Source of the DNA: Anaerolineaceae bacterium
GTDB lineage: Bacteria; Chloroflexota; Anaerolineae; Aggregatilineales; Phototrophicaceae
DNA: 64,000 nucleotides
NCBI GenBank assembly: GCA_020634135.1
Contig: JACKCG010000007.1
Location: 124,001-188,000 of the forward strand
Direction: 5' to 3'
Positions within the stretch are counted from its first letter, which is position 1; each line of letters begins with the position of its first letter. Positions 42,673 through 51,197 of this stretch are shown piece after piece. The notes under the pieces were generated by a model that was not told where the DNA came from, made no database searches, and saw nothing but the letters and a program-made list of their open reading frames with translations. The position numbers and the translations under genes are program-made.

Positions 42673-44388
42673 GTGATTAAACGGCTCACCTTACGCGGAT
42701 TGGCGACCTGGATAGTGATGATAACCCTGCTGGCGGCGTTCCCGGTACAGGGGCAGGAAAGCGGCGTAACCGCCGAGGCGGTGGGACAGGCGAACCTGCG
42801 CGAGACAACGGACGTGAACTCGGCACTGGTGGGACAGATCACCGCCGGGACACGTTACCCGGTGGTGGGACGCAGCCAGTTTTATCCCTGGGTGCTGCTG
42901 GGCGACCCGGCCAGCGCCGCGCCGGTTGGGTGGGTGTATGTTGACCTGGTGAACGTATCCGGCGACATCAACCAGGTGCCGTTTTCAACGCTGGTGGTGG
43001 GCAGCCTGCCAACGGCGACTGCTACCGCAACGGCAGGCGACCCGGTGAGCATCACCGCCGCACCGACCTTCACGCTGGATGTGACGGTGAATGGGGTAGC
43101 GCTGCCAACTCCGACGGAGACTCCTGGCAGCGCGGTTATGGGCACCGTCACAGGCGAGATCAACATCCGTTTTGGCCCTGGCGTGGAGTACCCGCGCGTG
43201 GGGGTAGGCAAAACGGGAGACCGCTATGAGATTATCGCCCGCCACAGCCAACTCCCCTGGCTGGAAATCCGCTATCCTGATGCGCCAACCGGGGCCGGTT
43301 GGGTGGCAAATGACCTGCTGGACATCGAGGGGGATGTCTTCAGCCTGCCGATTATCACGCAGATGGTGTTTAACCTGCCAACGCTGACACCAACGCAATC
43401 GGTGATCCAATCGAGTCTACGGCTGGACGGCACACCCGCCCCGCTGAATCCGGCGTTCGCGGCACTGGGCGGACAGCTCTGGCAGATGATGCTGGACGGC
43501 GGTTTTGACCCGGCGACGAGCAAGTTGGGGGCGCTGTTCCTGCTGGATTTGCAGACCGGCGAGGCGCTGAGTTTCGGCGATGATGTAGCTTACAGTGGGA
43601 TGAGCATCAACAAAATCGGAATTCTGGCGACGCTCTACGGCCAGCTAAACGGCCCGCCGGACATCAACCAGGCGATCACCATCGCAGATACGATGATTTG
43701 CAGTGAGAACACGCGCACGAACGAGATGCTCTCGATCATCGGCGGCGGCGACCCGTACCAGGGGGCGCAGGAAGTCACGATGTTCATGCGGCGGATGGGG
43801 CTGACGAATTCGTTTATCGTCACGCCGTTTCTGATTGACCCGAATAACGTCCCTACTCCGCCGTTCGCCATCATCCCGCCGACGACCCAGGCCGATAAGA
43901 CGATCACCGAGCCGGACGCCTGGAACCAGATGACGGTGAGCGATCTGGGCTGGCTGCTGGGCGAGATATACCAGTGCGCCTATGATGAAAGCGGGCTGCT
44001 GCTGGATACGTTCCCTGGCGCGTACACACCACAGGAATGCCGGCAGATGCTAAACGTGATGACGCATAACCACATCGGGGCATTGATTGAGGCAGGAGTC
44101 CCGGCAGGGATTCCAGTGGCGCATAAGCATGGCTGGATACCCGACACACATGGCGACGCCGGATTGGTGTTCACGCCGGGCGGGGACTACGTGCTGGTGG
44201 TGGCACTGCATAACCCGACGTGGTTGGATTTCTCCGAATCGTTCCCGCTGGTCGGGGAAATCTCACGGGCGGTGTATAACTACTACAACCCAACTGCTCC
44301 ACTCAGCGAAATCCGGCATGACCCGGTGCCGGAGACGTGCGATCTGTTTGGCGACCCGCTGATTGACGACATCGCGGCGGGACGATAG
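42673..44388 (+). CDS. Secreted protein with two SH3b domains and a class A beta-lactamase-like domain
   Basis: 571 residues. A signal peptide (about 1-28) is followed by SH3b-like domain 1 (about 32-110, GQANLRETTDVNSALVG), a Pro/Thr linker, SH3b 2 (about 150-215, GEINIRFGPGVEYPRVG), a second linker, and a serine-hydrolase domain (about 260-560). That domain keeps SxxK in YSGMSINKIGIL (near 311), an SxN-type motif in CSENTRTNEML (near 343) and, where KTG belongs, KHG in VAHKHGWIP (near 483). It may act on peptidoglycan or beta-lactams; the SH3b domains point to the cell wall. Resistance should not be assumed. It converges on an SH3b lipoprotein one base away. Confidence 0.82.
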   Translation: MIKRLTLRGLATWIVMITLLAAFPVQGQESGVTAEAVGQANLRETTDVNSALVGQITAGTRYPVVGRSQFYPWVLLGDPASAAPVGWVYVDLVNVSGDINQVPFSTLVVGSLPTATATATAGDPVSITAAPTFTLDVTVNGVALPTPTETPGSAVMGTVTGEINIRFGPGVEYPRVGVGKTGDRYEIIARHSQLPWLEIRYPDAPTGAGWVANDLLDIEGDVFSLPIITQMVFNLPTLTPTQSVIQSSLRLDGTPAPLNPAFAALGGQLWQMMLDGGFDPATSKLGALFLLDLQTGEALSFGDDVAYSGMSINKIGILATLYGQLNGPPDINQAITIADTMICSENTRTNEMLSIIGGGDPYQGAQEVTMFMRRMGLTNSFIVTPFLIDPNNVPTPPFAIIPPTTQADKTITEPDAWNQMTVSDLGWLLGEIYQCAYDESGLLLDTFPGAYTPQECRQMLNVMTHNHIGALIEAGVPAGIPVAHKHGWIPDTHGDAGLVFTPGGDYVLVVALHNPTWLDFSESFPLVGEISRAVYNYYNPTAPLSEIRHDPVPETCDLFGDPLIDDIAAGR

Positions 44389-44389
44389 G

Positions 44390-45397
44390 TTAGCTGGCGG
44401 CGACCTGCCAGACGAGAGCAACCGCCTCACAGATACCGGAGAGCATGACACCGCTGGCCGCGACCCAGCCTATACGCCCGCCGCTGCTCACCTGATACCA
44501 GGCGTTATCAGCACGCCCGACCACATTCACCACCGTCCCCGGATACAGACCGCCAATGACGGTATACGTCATGCCCGGCCCGGTACGGACGTTCACGCCT
44601 GCGCCGACATTGTTGGTCGCCTGGCAGGGCGCGGCAGCCGGAACAGAAACCGGCGCTGCCTGTGGCTGCTGGACGGCTAACCCGGCGCATGTACCGGTCA
44701 ACTGAATATACTGCCCGGCAATCCAGCCCACCTGATCCCCGTTAAACCACACGCGGTACCACCCGTCGGCTGTCACCGTATCCGTCACCAGGAACATACC
44801 CGGCGGCAGTGCAACCGAGGCCGGATACGTTTCGGCAGGGCCGCTGTGAATATTCACGTTCTGCCCGGTTACACCGCTGACCTGGCAGACAGGGAGCGAC
44901 TCCTCAGTGACAGCCTGTTTCGCAGCGGTCTGAGTATAGGATGATGCCAGCGCATTCGCAGAGCTGACAAAAGCTAGTGCCACCATCCCCTGGGCAGCAG
45001 GGTTCTCCGCTTTGAGAATCACCTCATACAGGCCGTCATCGGGCGCGAAGGTGAATACCGTCCGCAGCACATCGTTCCCCTTGAGGGTTGCCACCACTGC
45101 CCCGCGACTATCACGGACTTCCGCAGTATAGGCCAATGAAGCCGTCAATGTCTCCAGAGTGAGTGACGCGGTGCCATCAGGGTCAGCATTAAAGGTATAG
45201 ACCTGTGTTGTCTCGAGCAGAGGAAAAGTAACGTAGGCGGGGTTATCCGGCGGCAGCCAGATACTGCCGGAACCGGGGGTGCTGGTTGCCGCTGGGCTGC
45301 CCTGGCAGCCAGCAAGCAGAATGAAAACTAGCAGGAAAAACCACTTTTGATTAAGGTGCGCTACTCTCCTGAACACGGCGGGACGCTTTCTGCTCAT
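44390..45397 (-). CDS. SH3b-domain lipoprotein
   Basis: 335 residues. A basic N terminus and lipobox LLVFILLAGC-QG (Cys about residue 31) predict a lipoprotein. An N-terminal beta domain of pre-peptidase C type look (about 50-150, QVYTFNADPDGTASLTLETL) precedes two SH3b domains (about 165-235, QNVNIHSGPAETYPASV; and about 258-325, GVNVRTGPGMTYTVIGGLYP). These domains commonly bind cell-wall peptides. It is convergent with the other SH3b protein with a one-base gap. The region upstream has TATAAA near 45440 but no sure promoter. Confidence 0.82.
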   Translation of the reverse strand: MSRKRPAVFRRVAHLNQKWFFLLVFILLAGCQGSPAATSTPGSGSIWLPPDNPAYVTFPLLETTQVYTFNADPDGTASLTLETLTASLAYTAEVRDSRGAVVATLKGNDVLRTVFTFAPDDGLYEVILKAENPAAQGMVALAFVSSANALASSYTQTAAKQAVTEESLPVCQVSGVTGQNVNIHSGPAETYPASVALPPGMFLVTDTVTADGWYRVWFNGDQVGWIAGQYIQLTGTCAGLAVQQPQAAPVSVPAAAPCQATNNVGAGVNVRTGPGMTYTVIGGLYPGTVVNVVGRADNAWYQVSSGGRIGWVAASGVMLSGICEAVALVWQVAAS

Positions 45398-45533
45398 AAA
45401 CGGAAGGTAACAGGTTATTTACTTTTTTTGCGTGTTTTTTATAGCTTTAGCTTACCCCTTACGAGATTATGGTTCTGGTCGCAAACTGTACCAGCGCCCT
45501 ACTCTTACCGTACTTTAACGATACGGTGGAATC

Positions 45534-45558
45534 AAAAAGGCGATGCACGCACCGCCTT
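45534..45558 (-). terminator. Intrinsic terminator of the sugar-transporter operon
   Basis: Minus strand: AAGGCG...CGCCTT, extended by inner pairs to about nine bp with loop CGTG, followed by TTTTTGATT. It lies about 70 bases after the last permease gene. Confidence 0.75.
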
Positions 45559-45628
45559 ATGCCGTTTATGGAGATATTATTGTGAGCGATATGTATGTCG
45601 CCCTGCGCTGATTTTCCGGATAGCGTGT

Positions 45629-46609
45629 TTAGCTCTTGACACTACCCAGCGTGAGACCGGAGATCAGGTACTTGGACTGCCACATAAAGAGCAGCAGCAC
45701 CGGGACTGTCACCAGCACCGAACCGGCGGCATATTTGCCCCAGTCAGTGTTGAAGTTGCCGATGAAGTCGTTCAAGCCCAGCGGCCATGTCCACACAGCG
45801 TTGCTCACCAAAATCACTTTGGCGACAATGAATTCCGCCCATGCGCCCAGGAAGTTGAACAGGAACACAATAGACAACGCCGGAGTAGACAGCGGCAGGA
45901 TGATCCGGTAGAAGGCTTCCATACGATTACAGCCATCCACCATCGCCGCTTCTTCCAGATCGGGCGGAATGGTATCGTAGTACCCTTTCAAAATCCAGAT
46001 ACTAAAGGGCACAGCCGTCGTGATATACGCCAGAACCAGACCGATAATCTGGTTGGTCAACTGTAATTGGGCGACAATGACGTAAATCGGAATAATCAAC
46101 ATCCCTGCCGGGATCATCTGGGTGGTCATCAGGAAGATCAGCCCCGGACGCCGCCCGGCAAAGCGCCAGCGGCTGAAGGCGTAGGCACCAGTAGCAGCGA
46201 CCACCACACCGATGATGGACACCGTGACTGTAATCGCCAGACTCTGCCACACCCAGAGCAAGAAGTTTTCCTCGGTAAACAGAGCAGAATAACTGGCGAG
46301 GGTCGCATTGGCCGGAATAATCTCAATCGTCCGGGAAAGCAGCGCCGATGTCGGGCGCAGTGAAATAGCAATGATCCGCAGCACCGGAAAGACTGACAGG
46401 ATTGAATAAGCAACCAGGATGCCATGCTGCCACTTCCAGGCCAGCAGCCCCAGCAATACCCCGCCTAACAGGTATCCCCATTCATTACTGAGAAGCGCCA
46501 GTACCAGGCCAATCACGGCAATGATCCCGCCCAGTATCAGGCGAATTTGCATCCAATCGAGGCCAGACTGTCGCTTCCGAGTGCTTGTCGTTTCGCTTAA
46601 GCTACTCAT
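45629..46609 (-). CDS. Sugar ABC transporter permease, MalG type
   Basis: 326 residues, six membrane segments, of the binding-protein-dependent permease family. The EAA loop that contacts the ATPase is EEAAMVDGCNRMEAFYRIIL followed by PLSTPAL. Other marks: TQMIPAGMLIIPIYVI and TAVPFSIWILKGYYDTIP. It is the partner of the MalF-type permease upstream, whose stop overlaps its ATG by four bases (ATGA). No ATPase (MalK) gene is in this window; a shared one elsewhere is likely. The substrate is probably an oligosaccharide (inference). Confidence 0.9.
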   Translation of the reverse strand: MSSLSETTSTRKRQSGLDWMQIRLILGGIIAVIGLVLALLSNEWGYLLGGVLLGLLAWKWQHGILVAYSILSVFPVLRIIAISLRPTSALLSRTIEIIPANATLASYSALFTEENFLLWVWQSLAITVTVSIIGVVVAATGAYAFSRWRFAGRRPGLIFLMTTQMIPAGMLIIPIYVIVAQLQLTNQIIGLVLAYITTAVPFSIWILKGYYDTIPPDLEEAAMVDGCNRMEAFYRIILPLSTPALSIVFLFNFLGAWAEFIVAKVILVSNAVWTWPLGLNDFIGNFNTDWGKYAAGSVLVTVPVLLLFMWQSKYLISGLTLGSVKS

Positions 46610-47724
46610 TTTTCGTAAATCTCCTTCAGGCCGCCGCTGGTGGTAATCCAGACAATTGCAAAAATAAACAAGATGACAAAGATGATGATCGAAAAGGCGG
46701 AAGCAAAGCCTAATCGCTGGGTCGCAGACGTGCCAAAGGCAGCGTTATAGAGTGCCGAAACCAGGATATTGGTACCCTCCTGGGGGCCACCATTGGTCAT
46801 CACCACAATCAGGTCAAGTTTATTGAATGTCCAGATCACATCCAGCGTCACCGCCGGGATGAGGATCGGCCTGAGCAGCGGCATCGTGATAAAACGGAAC
46901 TGCTGCCATGCCCCGGCACCATCCATCTGTGCCGCTTCATAATATTCGGGCGAAATGCTCTGCAAGCCACCGAGCAGCATCACCATATAAAACGGAATAC
47001 CCAACCAGACGTTCACAAAAACGATGGCGACAAAGGCATAGATAGGATTATCCAGCCAACTGATTGGGGCGATTCCAAACCCGCCGAGCAGGATATTCAC
47101 AAAGCCATACTGGGCGTGGAATTCCTGCTTCCATGTCAGAAAAGTAATCACCCCTGGAAGCGCCCAGGGAATCACAATCAGCGAGCGGTAAATACCCTTC
47201 AAGCGAATTTTCTGGTTCAAAATCAACGCCAGCGCCAGGCCACCAGAAAAGTGGAAGATCACGTTAAAGAACGTCCATAAGACCGTTCGTCCCAGGAGCG
47301 CCGGGAAAGTCGAGCCGGCAGTTGTCAGCAGCCGTCCCCAGTCCACAATCTGACCGTCACGAATGCGGAAAAAGACCTTCGTAAAGTTATCAATGGCGTA
47401 ATCCAGGCCGTAGAGATGGTCAAGCTGGCAGGTCGCCACCGATACCGGGCTGTAACAACCAAAGGTGTCACGTTTGAGGTCGGAAAATGCCAACAAAACG
47501 TTAAATAACAAGGGATAGATCATAAAAACGAGAATGGCTACCGCCGCCGGTGAGAGCAGCGTATAGGCCAGCGCGTTCTGTAACTTGAAAACCTTCGACA
47601 GCAGGTTATACAGTGCAAATTCAAGCGCCAGAATGAAGATCACCACCACGATGATGAGGGGGACAATCTGGCCGAGGGTTGCAAACAGGGTTTCACCCGT
47701 CAATCCACCAATACCTTGTACCAT
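46606..47724 (-). CDS. Sugar ABC transporter permease, MalF type
   Basis: 372 residues. The N-terminal segments (PLIIVVVIFILALEFAL, LLSPAAVAILVFMIYPLLF) are followed by an outer loop with two Cys (GCYSPVSVATCQLDH), then the permease core with RSLIVIPWALPGVITFLTWK, the EAA loop PEYYEAAQMDGAGAWQQFRF and ITMPLLRP, and VVMTNGGPQEGTN. The ATG at 47724 has GGAG seven bases upstream; a GTG one codon earlier is possible. It is second in the malE-malF-malG-like operon; a stem-loop separates it from the binding-protein gene. Confidence 0.9.
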   Translation of the reverse strand: MVQGIGGLTGETLFATLGQIVPLIIVVVIFILALEFALYNLLSKVFKLQNALAYTLLSPAAVAILVFMIYPLLFNVLLAFSDLKRDTFGCYSPVSVATCQLDHLYGLDYAIDNFTKVFFRIRDGQIVDWGRLLTTAGSTFPALLGRTVLWTFFNVIFHFSGGLALALILNQKIRLKGIYRSLIVIPWALPGVITFLTWKQEFHAQYGFVNILLGGFGIAPISWLDNPIYAFVAIVFVNVWLGIPFYMVMLLGGLQSISPEYYEAAQMDGAGAWQQFRFITMPLLRPILIPAVTLDVIWTFNKLDLIVVMTNGGPQEGTNILVSALYNAAFGTSATQRLGFASAFSIIIFVILFIFAIVWITTSGGLKEIYEK

Positions 47725-47751
47725 CACGATACTCCAGGTAATAAATGCGGA

Positions 47752-47776
47752 GTGGGGCTAAAAAATGCCGCCCCAC
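47752..47776 (-). promoter_or_regulatory. Intercistronic stem-loop between binding-protein and permease genes
   Basis: GTGGGGC / GCCCCAC with an 11-base loop containing an A/T run. Stem-loops at this place in mal-type operons reduce or protect transcripts so that the binding protein outnumbers the permeases. Confidence 0.6.
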
Positions 47777-47809
47777 CCCCATTATTTTTCAACTATTGCT
47801 AAACCGTCA

Positions 47810-49036
47810 TTAGCCTTCGAGGCAAAGTTCGGCTGAAATCTGAGATTCGCTGGCGGCTGTGGCCGCATCGAGCGCATCGCTCATGACACCTTCCAGGTTC
47901 GGGCGGACGCTATCCCACATGCAGCGCAGGGCGGGATTGGCGGGCATACCGACACCGGTCTCCAACGCGGCCTGCGAAGCCTGGAGAATGGGGTCTTCAA
48001 CCGGGATACCGGCGATGGCGGGCAGACGGCCCGTGCCGAGCGCGTGAACTTCAACAGCAGCTGCGTCGGTGGTCAGCCAGGTCACGAAAGCAACGGTGCC
48101 TTCGAGCTGCGCATCAGCAGTCGTCACCGGGATACTGATGAATTTACCAGCGGTGAACGGCTGGGGACGATTGCCATCTTCATAGGCCGGCCAGGGGGCG
48201 ACACCGAGGTTGTCGGGGCCGAGCGCCGGGGAGACTTCGGTATCCAGATATTCACCGATGGCCCAGTCACCATTGAGAATAATGGCAGTAGTGCCGGCCT
48301 TGAAGGCATCGCTGGCGCAGTTGTAATCGCATTCAGCGGGGACAACTTCTTCAACGAACTTCAGGTCATGCACGAACTGGTAGGCATTCACCCAGGCTTC
48401 GGTGTCCATGGAGAAGTTGCCTTCTTCATCAAACGTGCTGCCACCAAAACCATGCACGAAGGGCAGGAACCAGAACGGCTCGTTCAGGTTGTAAGCAAAA
48501 CCCTGGATCTCAGGATCGGCTTCTTCAACAGCATTCGCGGCGGCGATCAGGTCAGCCCAGGTATCGGGGGCGGTTTCGACCAGGCTCTTGTTGTACATGA
48601 GCATCAGGTGGTTACCGGCGTTGGTGGGGACACCGAGGGTGACGCCAGCGATCTGGGCAGCACCCAGGTTGAAGGGATACATGGACATGTCAAACAATTC
48701 ATCGAGCGGCTGCAACAGGCCAGCATCCGACAACGGACCAATGGCGTCATTCGGGCCGAGGAAGAAATCGGGCAGGCCAGAGCCAGCCAGACCAGCGGTT
48801 TGCAGGTCATTACGCAGCGTTTCGGTTTCCTTTTGGACGATCTCCAGGGTGGAACCGGGGGCAAATTCGGCTGCCCACTGCTCGAACAGGCCAGCAATCA
48901 CTGCATTATTGGTGTCACCGTCCTGGCTCCACATCACCAGGGTGTAGGGGCCCATCGCATCCTGAGCAACAACAGCGCTGAGGCTGCCGAGTGCCAGGAG
49001 GGCGACGACCATGAGAACAACAAACTTGATTTTCAT
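47810..49036 (-). CDS. Extracellular sugar-binding protein of an ABC transporter, MalE type
   Basis: 408 residues. A signal peptide (MKIKFVVLMVVALLALGSLSAVVA) with a signal-peptidase-I type AVVAQ site; no lipobox cysteine. A family-1 solute-binding fold: YTLVMWSQDGDTNNAVIAGL, PDFFLGPNDAIGPLSDAGLL, GVPTNAGNHLMLMYNKSLV, TWADLIAAANAV, AIILNGDWAIGEY and FVTWLTTDAAAVEVHALGTG. Maltose-type or other oligosaccharide cargo is likely. The ATG follows AAAGGGAAC. It is the first gene of the transporter operon. Confidence 0.92.
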   Translation of the reverse strand: MKIKFVVLMVVALLALGSLSAVVAQDAMGPYTLVMWSQDGDTNNAVIAGLFEQWAAEFAPGSTLEIVQKETETLRNDLQTAGLAGSGLPDFFLGPNDAIGPLSDAGLLQPLDELFDMSMYPFNLGAAQIAGVTLGVPTNAGNHLMLMYNKSLVETAPDTWADLIAAANAVEEADPEIQGFAYNLNEPFWFLPFVHGFGGSTFDEEGNFSMDTEAWVNAYQFVHDLKFVEEVVPAECDYNCASDAFKAGTTAIILNGDWAIGEYLDTEVSPALGPDNLGVAPWPAYEDGNRPQPFTAGKFISIPVTTADAQLEGTVAFVTWLTTDAAAVEVHALGTGRLPAIAGIPVEDPILQASQAALETGVGMPANPALRCMWDSVRPNLEGVMSDALDAATAASESQISAELCLEG

Positions 49037-49122
49037 GCGAAAGTTCCCTTTCTAAATAGTATCATCCAAGACCAGAATGGTCAGACTTTTTTATTTTACG
49101 TCTGGATTGGACAATAACCAAC

Positions 49123-49151
49123 ATCATACCCTGGCAAGATGCACAAAACAA
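49123..49151 (-). promoter_or_regulatory. Promoter of the sugar-transporter operon
   Basis: Minus strand TTGTTT (49151-49146), 17-bp spacer, TATGAT (49128-49123), giving a leader of roughly 80 bases before the binding-protein ATG. Confidence 0.55.
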
Positions 49152-49249
49152 GCAAAATAAACTGCACAGAATTGATCGGGCAACATAAACAAAGGAATAT
49201 GAGAGGTTTCCAGACCCTATCGGACACGGGGAAACAGGGAGCAAATCTT

Positions 49250-49822
49250 CTAGTGAACGCGGTCCTGCGGGATCGTCTCCCAGGGGTCAATCCATAAACG
49301 GCGGACATTTACGGCATATAACCCATCCAGCCAATCGCGCAGATAATGGTACAGTTCCTGAGTCATGAGGACATCAGCATACAGATGCGCCGCCATCTGA
49401 AGCGAAGCCTCAATGGTTTTACGCAGCATGGCGACATCGTTCGCATTCAGGCGGGGGGATTGCTGGTGCAGGTAAGCGAAGATGGTTTCCGCTTCCAGTA
49501 GATGGTAGGTTTCCATCTGGTTCGCCGGGGAAATCGGGGAAATATCAATGCTGAAGTCATCGTGCAAGGCCCGCAGCACCTGTTCCCGCACGTCGGCATG
49601 ATACTCACGCAGGGAGAGCAGCCGCAGGTGTAAATCCTCGGCCACTTCGCGCAGCAGGCTGACACGCGGCGGGTCTTCTACGATTTGCTGGTCAATGAAG
49701 GACTTCAGATGATCCGGGCTGCCTTCCGTCAGGCATTGCTCGAACAAGTCCATTGCCTCCATGCGCAGGTAGCTGATTTCCGCCAGCGAGAACAGTCCCC
49801 AGACTCTATGTTGTTCAAGCAT
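49250..49822 (-). CDS. Unknown helical protein, 190 residues
   Basis: Not recognised. It is mostly helical by eye (FSLAEISYLRMEAMDLFEQC, VSLLREVAEDLHLRLLSLRE, EASLQMAAHLYADVLMTQEL), with no signal peptide or membrane segment. The ATG at 49822 has GGAGG upstream; a longer frame from 49855 would overlap the preceding gene. It follows the DUF971 gene by five bases on the same strand and is probably co-transcribed with it. No function is proposed. Confidence 0.7.
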   Translation of the reverse strand: MLEQHRVWGLFSLAEISYLRMEAMDLFEQCLTEGSPDHLKSFIDQQIVEDPPRVSLLREVAEDLHLRLLSLREYHADVREQVLRALHDDFSIDISPISPANQMETYHLLEAETIFAYLHQQSPRLNANDVAMLRKTIEASLQMAAHLYADVLMTQELYHYLRDWLDGLYAVNVRRLWIDPWETIPQDRVH

Positions 49823-49827
49823 CGCGC

Positions 49828-50145
49828 TTATTCCTCCGGCGGACAGAGGCGCCACAGGTAATCCCAGGTGTAAATGCCGGCGTTGTGTCCATCGTCCCAG
49901 GATGGTTGCAGGGCGTAATTGCCAACCAGGTCAATCCCAACAGCGGCATACGAGCGTTTCGGCGTTAATTTCAAGATATTCTCAGGGTCAAATTCGCGCC
50001 CCATGTACTCATGACCGCCCCGACATTCGGCGCAGGGACAGGCCTCGCGCAGTTCGGGCAGCGGATACTGGCACACTTTTCCAGTGTTCCAGGTAATTTC
50101 TAAGAACCCTGCGGTCTTATTGAGTGTGATTGAGGCCGGGCGCAT
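49828..50145 (-). CDS. DUF971-domain protein
   Basis: 105 residues, matching the small DUF971 family (the N-terminal domain of gamma-butyrobetaine hydroxylases, also found alone). Marks: RPASITLNKTAGFLEITWN, LPELREACPCAECRGG with a Cys cluster, VGNYALQPSWDDGHNAGIYT and WDYLWRLC. In plants and bacteria a stand-alone form is linked to Fe-S proteins; here the role is unknown. The ATG at 50145 lies after a promoter at 50202-50175, so the longer frame to 50247 is rejected. Confidence 0.85.
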   Translation of the reverse strand: MRPASITLNKTAGFLEITWNTGKVCQYPLPELREACPCAECRGGHEYMGREFDPENILKLTPKRSYAAVGIDLVGNYALQPSWDDGHNAGIYTWDYLWRLCPPEE

Positions 50146-50174
50146 ATTCTGTGAGTCCAAGACAACCTGCTCCA

Positions 50175-50202
50175 AGTATAGAAAGGCCGGGTTAAAAGGC
50201 AA
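50175..50202 (-). promoter_or_regulatory. Promoter of the DUF971 gene
   Basis: Minus strand TTGCCT (50202-50197), 16-bp spacer, TATACT (50180-50175), about 30 bases before the ATG at 50145. Confidence 0.55.
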
Positions 50203-50357
50203 GACAGTTTGTGCTTCACCCGGGCTATCGGCAGCGTGACCTGCCAATCTGCTTCATGATAAAGGATTACGGCCACAAGGCAACTGCCACTTACGGCAAT
50301 TCTAGCATGAAAAGCACTGCTTAACCGTTGATATGGCTACGGTAGGGTGACGAAGCC

Positions 50358-50385
50358 TTGCATCCCTTCCCACGTTTGCTACAAT
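50358..50385 (+). promoter_or_regulatory. Promoter of the lipoprotein gene
   Basis: TTGCAT (50358-50363), 16-bp spacer, TGC-TACAAT (TACAAT 50380-50385). Confidence 0.6.
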
Positions 50386-50455
50386 CCCAAGCATCAGCCG
50401 TGGTGTGTCCCTAATCGCGCAGCCCGGCATCATAACACAGTGGAGAGTCTCACAG

Positions 50456-51112
50456 ATGCAACTACGTCGGTTTATTGGAACGGCCCTTATCCTGGCACTC
50501 CTTGCGACTGCCTGCCAGGGGCCACCTCCCACGCAAATTGTCCTGGTCGTCACTGCAACGCCTACGACTCCGGAAACGGCCAGCGCTGTACAAGGCTCAA
50601 CCGCTACTGCTGCTGAGACCGCAACCAGTGTACCGTCCGCTGCGCCTGACATCACGCCAACGTCTGACCCGATGCCGACACCGGTTATGAACCGGATTCA
50701 GGTGGCCGAACAGGTATTCGAGCATGGGCGGATGTTCTGGGTGCAACCGCGTGAACAAATCTGGGTGATGATCGAAAGCGGGCCGGGTCAAGGAACGTGG
50801 CAGGTATATGAAGATACGTTCAATGAAGGCGATGCGGAGACCGACCCCACTATTATCCCACCTGACGGAATGTTTCAGCCGGAACGGGGCTTCGGCAAAT
50901 TATGGCGTGACACACAAGCTGTACGTGACGCGCTGGGATGGGCTGTGACGCCAGAGTTCGGCTATGTGAGCAATTATGAATATCATCACGGTGGCACGGT
51001 AAACACCGCAAATGAGTATGTGCCGGGGCCGGGGTATCATGTGCTGTTCAGCCTGTATGATGAGCAGTTCCGATTTAATGAGGCGGATGGCACGTGGCAG
51101 AAAATTTCGTGA
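50456..51112 (+). CDS. Lipoprotein with Pro/Thr linker
   Basis: 218 residues. Lipobox LALLATAC-QG (Cys about residue 20), then a Thr/Pro-rich linker (about 25-80) and a C-terminal domain (about 85-218) that contains ERGFGKLWRDTQAVRDALGW, a phrase recalling LGFP-type repeats, and FEHGRMFWVQ. Such domains are found in surface proteins of Gram-positive-like and Chloroflexota cells. Function unknown. The ATG at 50456 follows GGAGAG; an upstream in-frame ATG at 50405 would spoil the signal peptide. Confidence 0.8.
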   Translation: MQLRRFIGTALILALLATACQGPPPTQIVLVVTATPTTPETASAVQGSTATAAETATSVPSAAPDITPTSDPMPTPVMNRIQVAEQVFEHGRMFWVQPREQIWVMIESGPGQGTWQVYEDTFNEGDAETDPTIIPPDGMFQPERGFGKLWRDTQAVRDALGWAVTPEFGYVSNYEYHHGGTVNTANEYVPGPGYHVLFSLYDEQFRFNEADGTWQKIS

Positions 51113-51165
51113 TATAGTGGGAGGTAGTACGCTGACTCATCAACCTGGGGGGTGCCCCTACCACT

Positions 51166-51174
51166 TGCTATAAT
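51166..51174 (+). promoter_or_regulatory. Extended -10 promoter of the six-hairpin glycosidase gene
   Basis: TGC-TATAAT at 51166-51174, about 24 bases before the GTG at 51198. Confidence 0.6.
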
Positions 51175-51197
51175 CTCCGGTAGAGCATCGTGCCCGG

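Noticed and set aside
45347..46066. 239-codon + frame over the lipoprotein start and MalG 3' end
   Set aside because: Shadow of two real minus-strand genes, and covers a good terminator.
48044..49117. 357-codon + frame inside the sugar-binding protein gene
   Set aside because: Antisense shadow of a clearly conserved binding protein.
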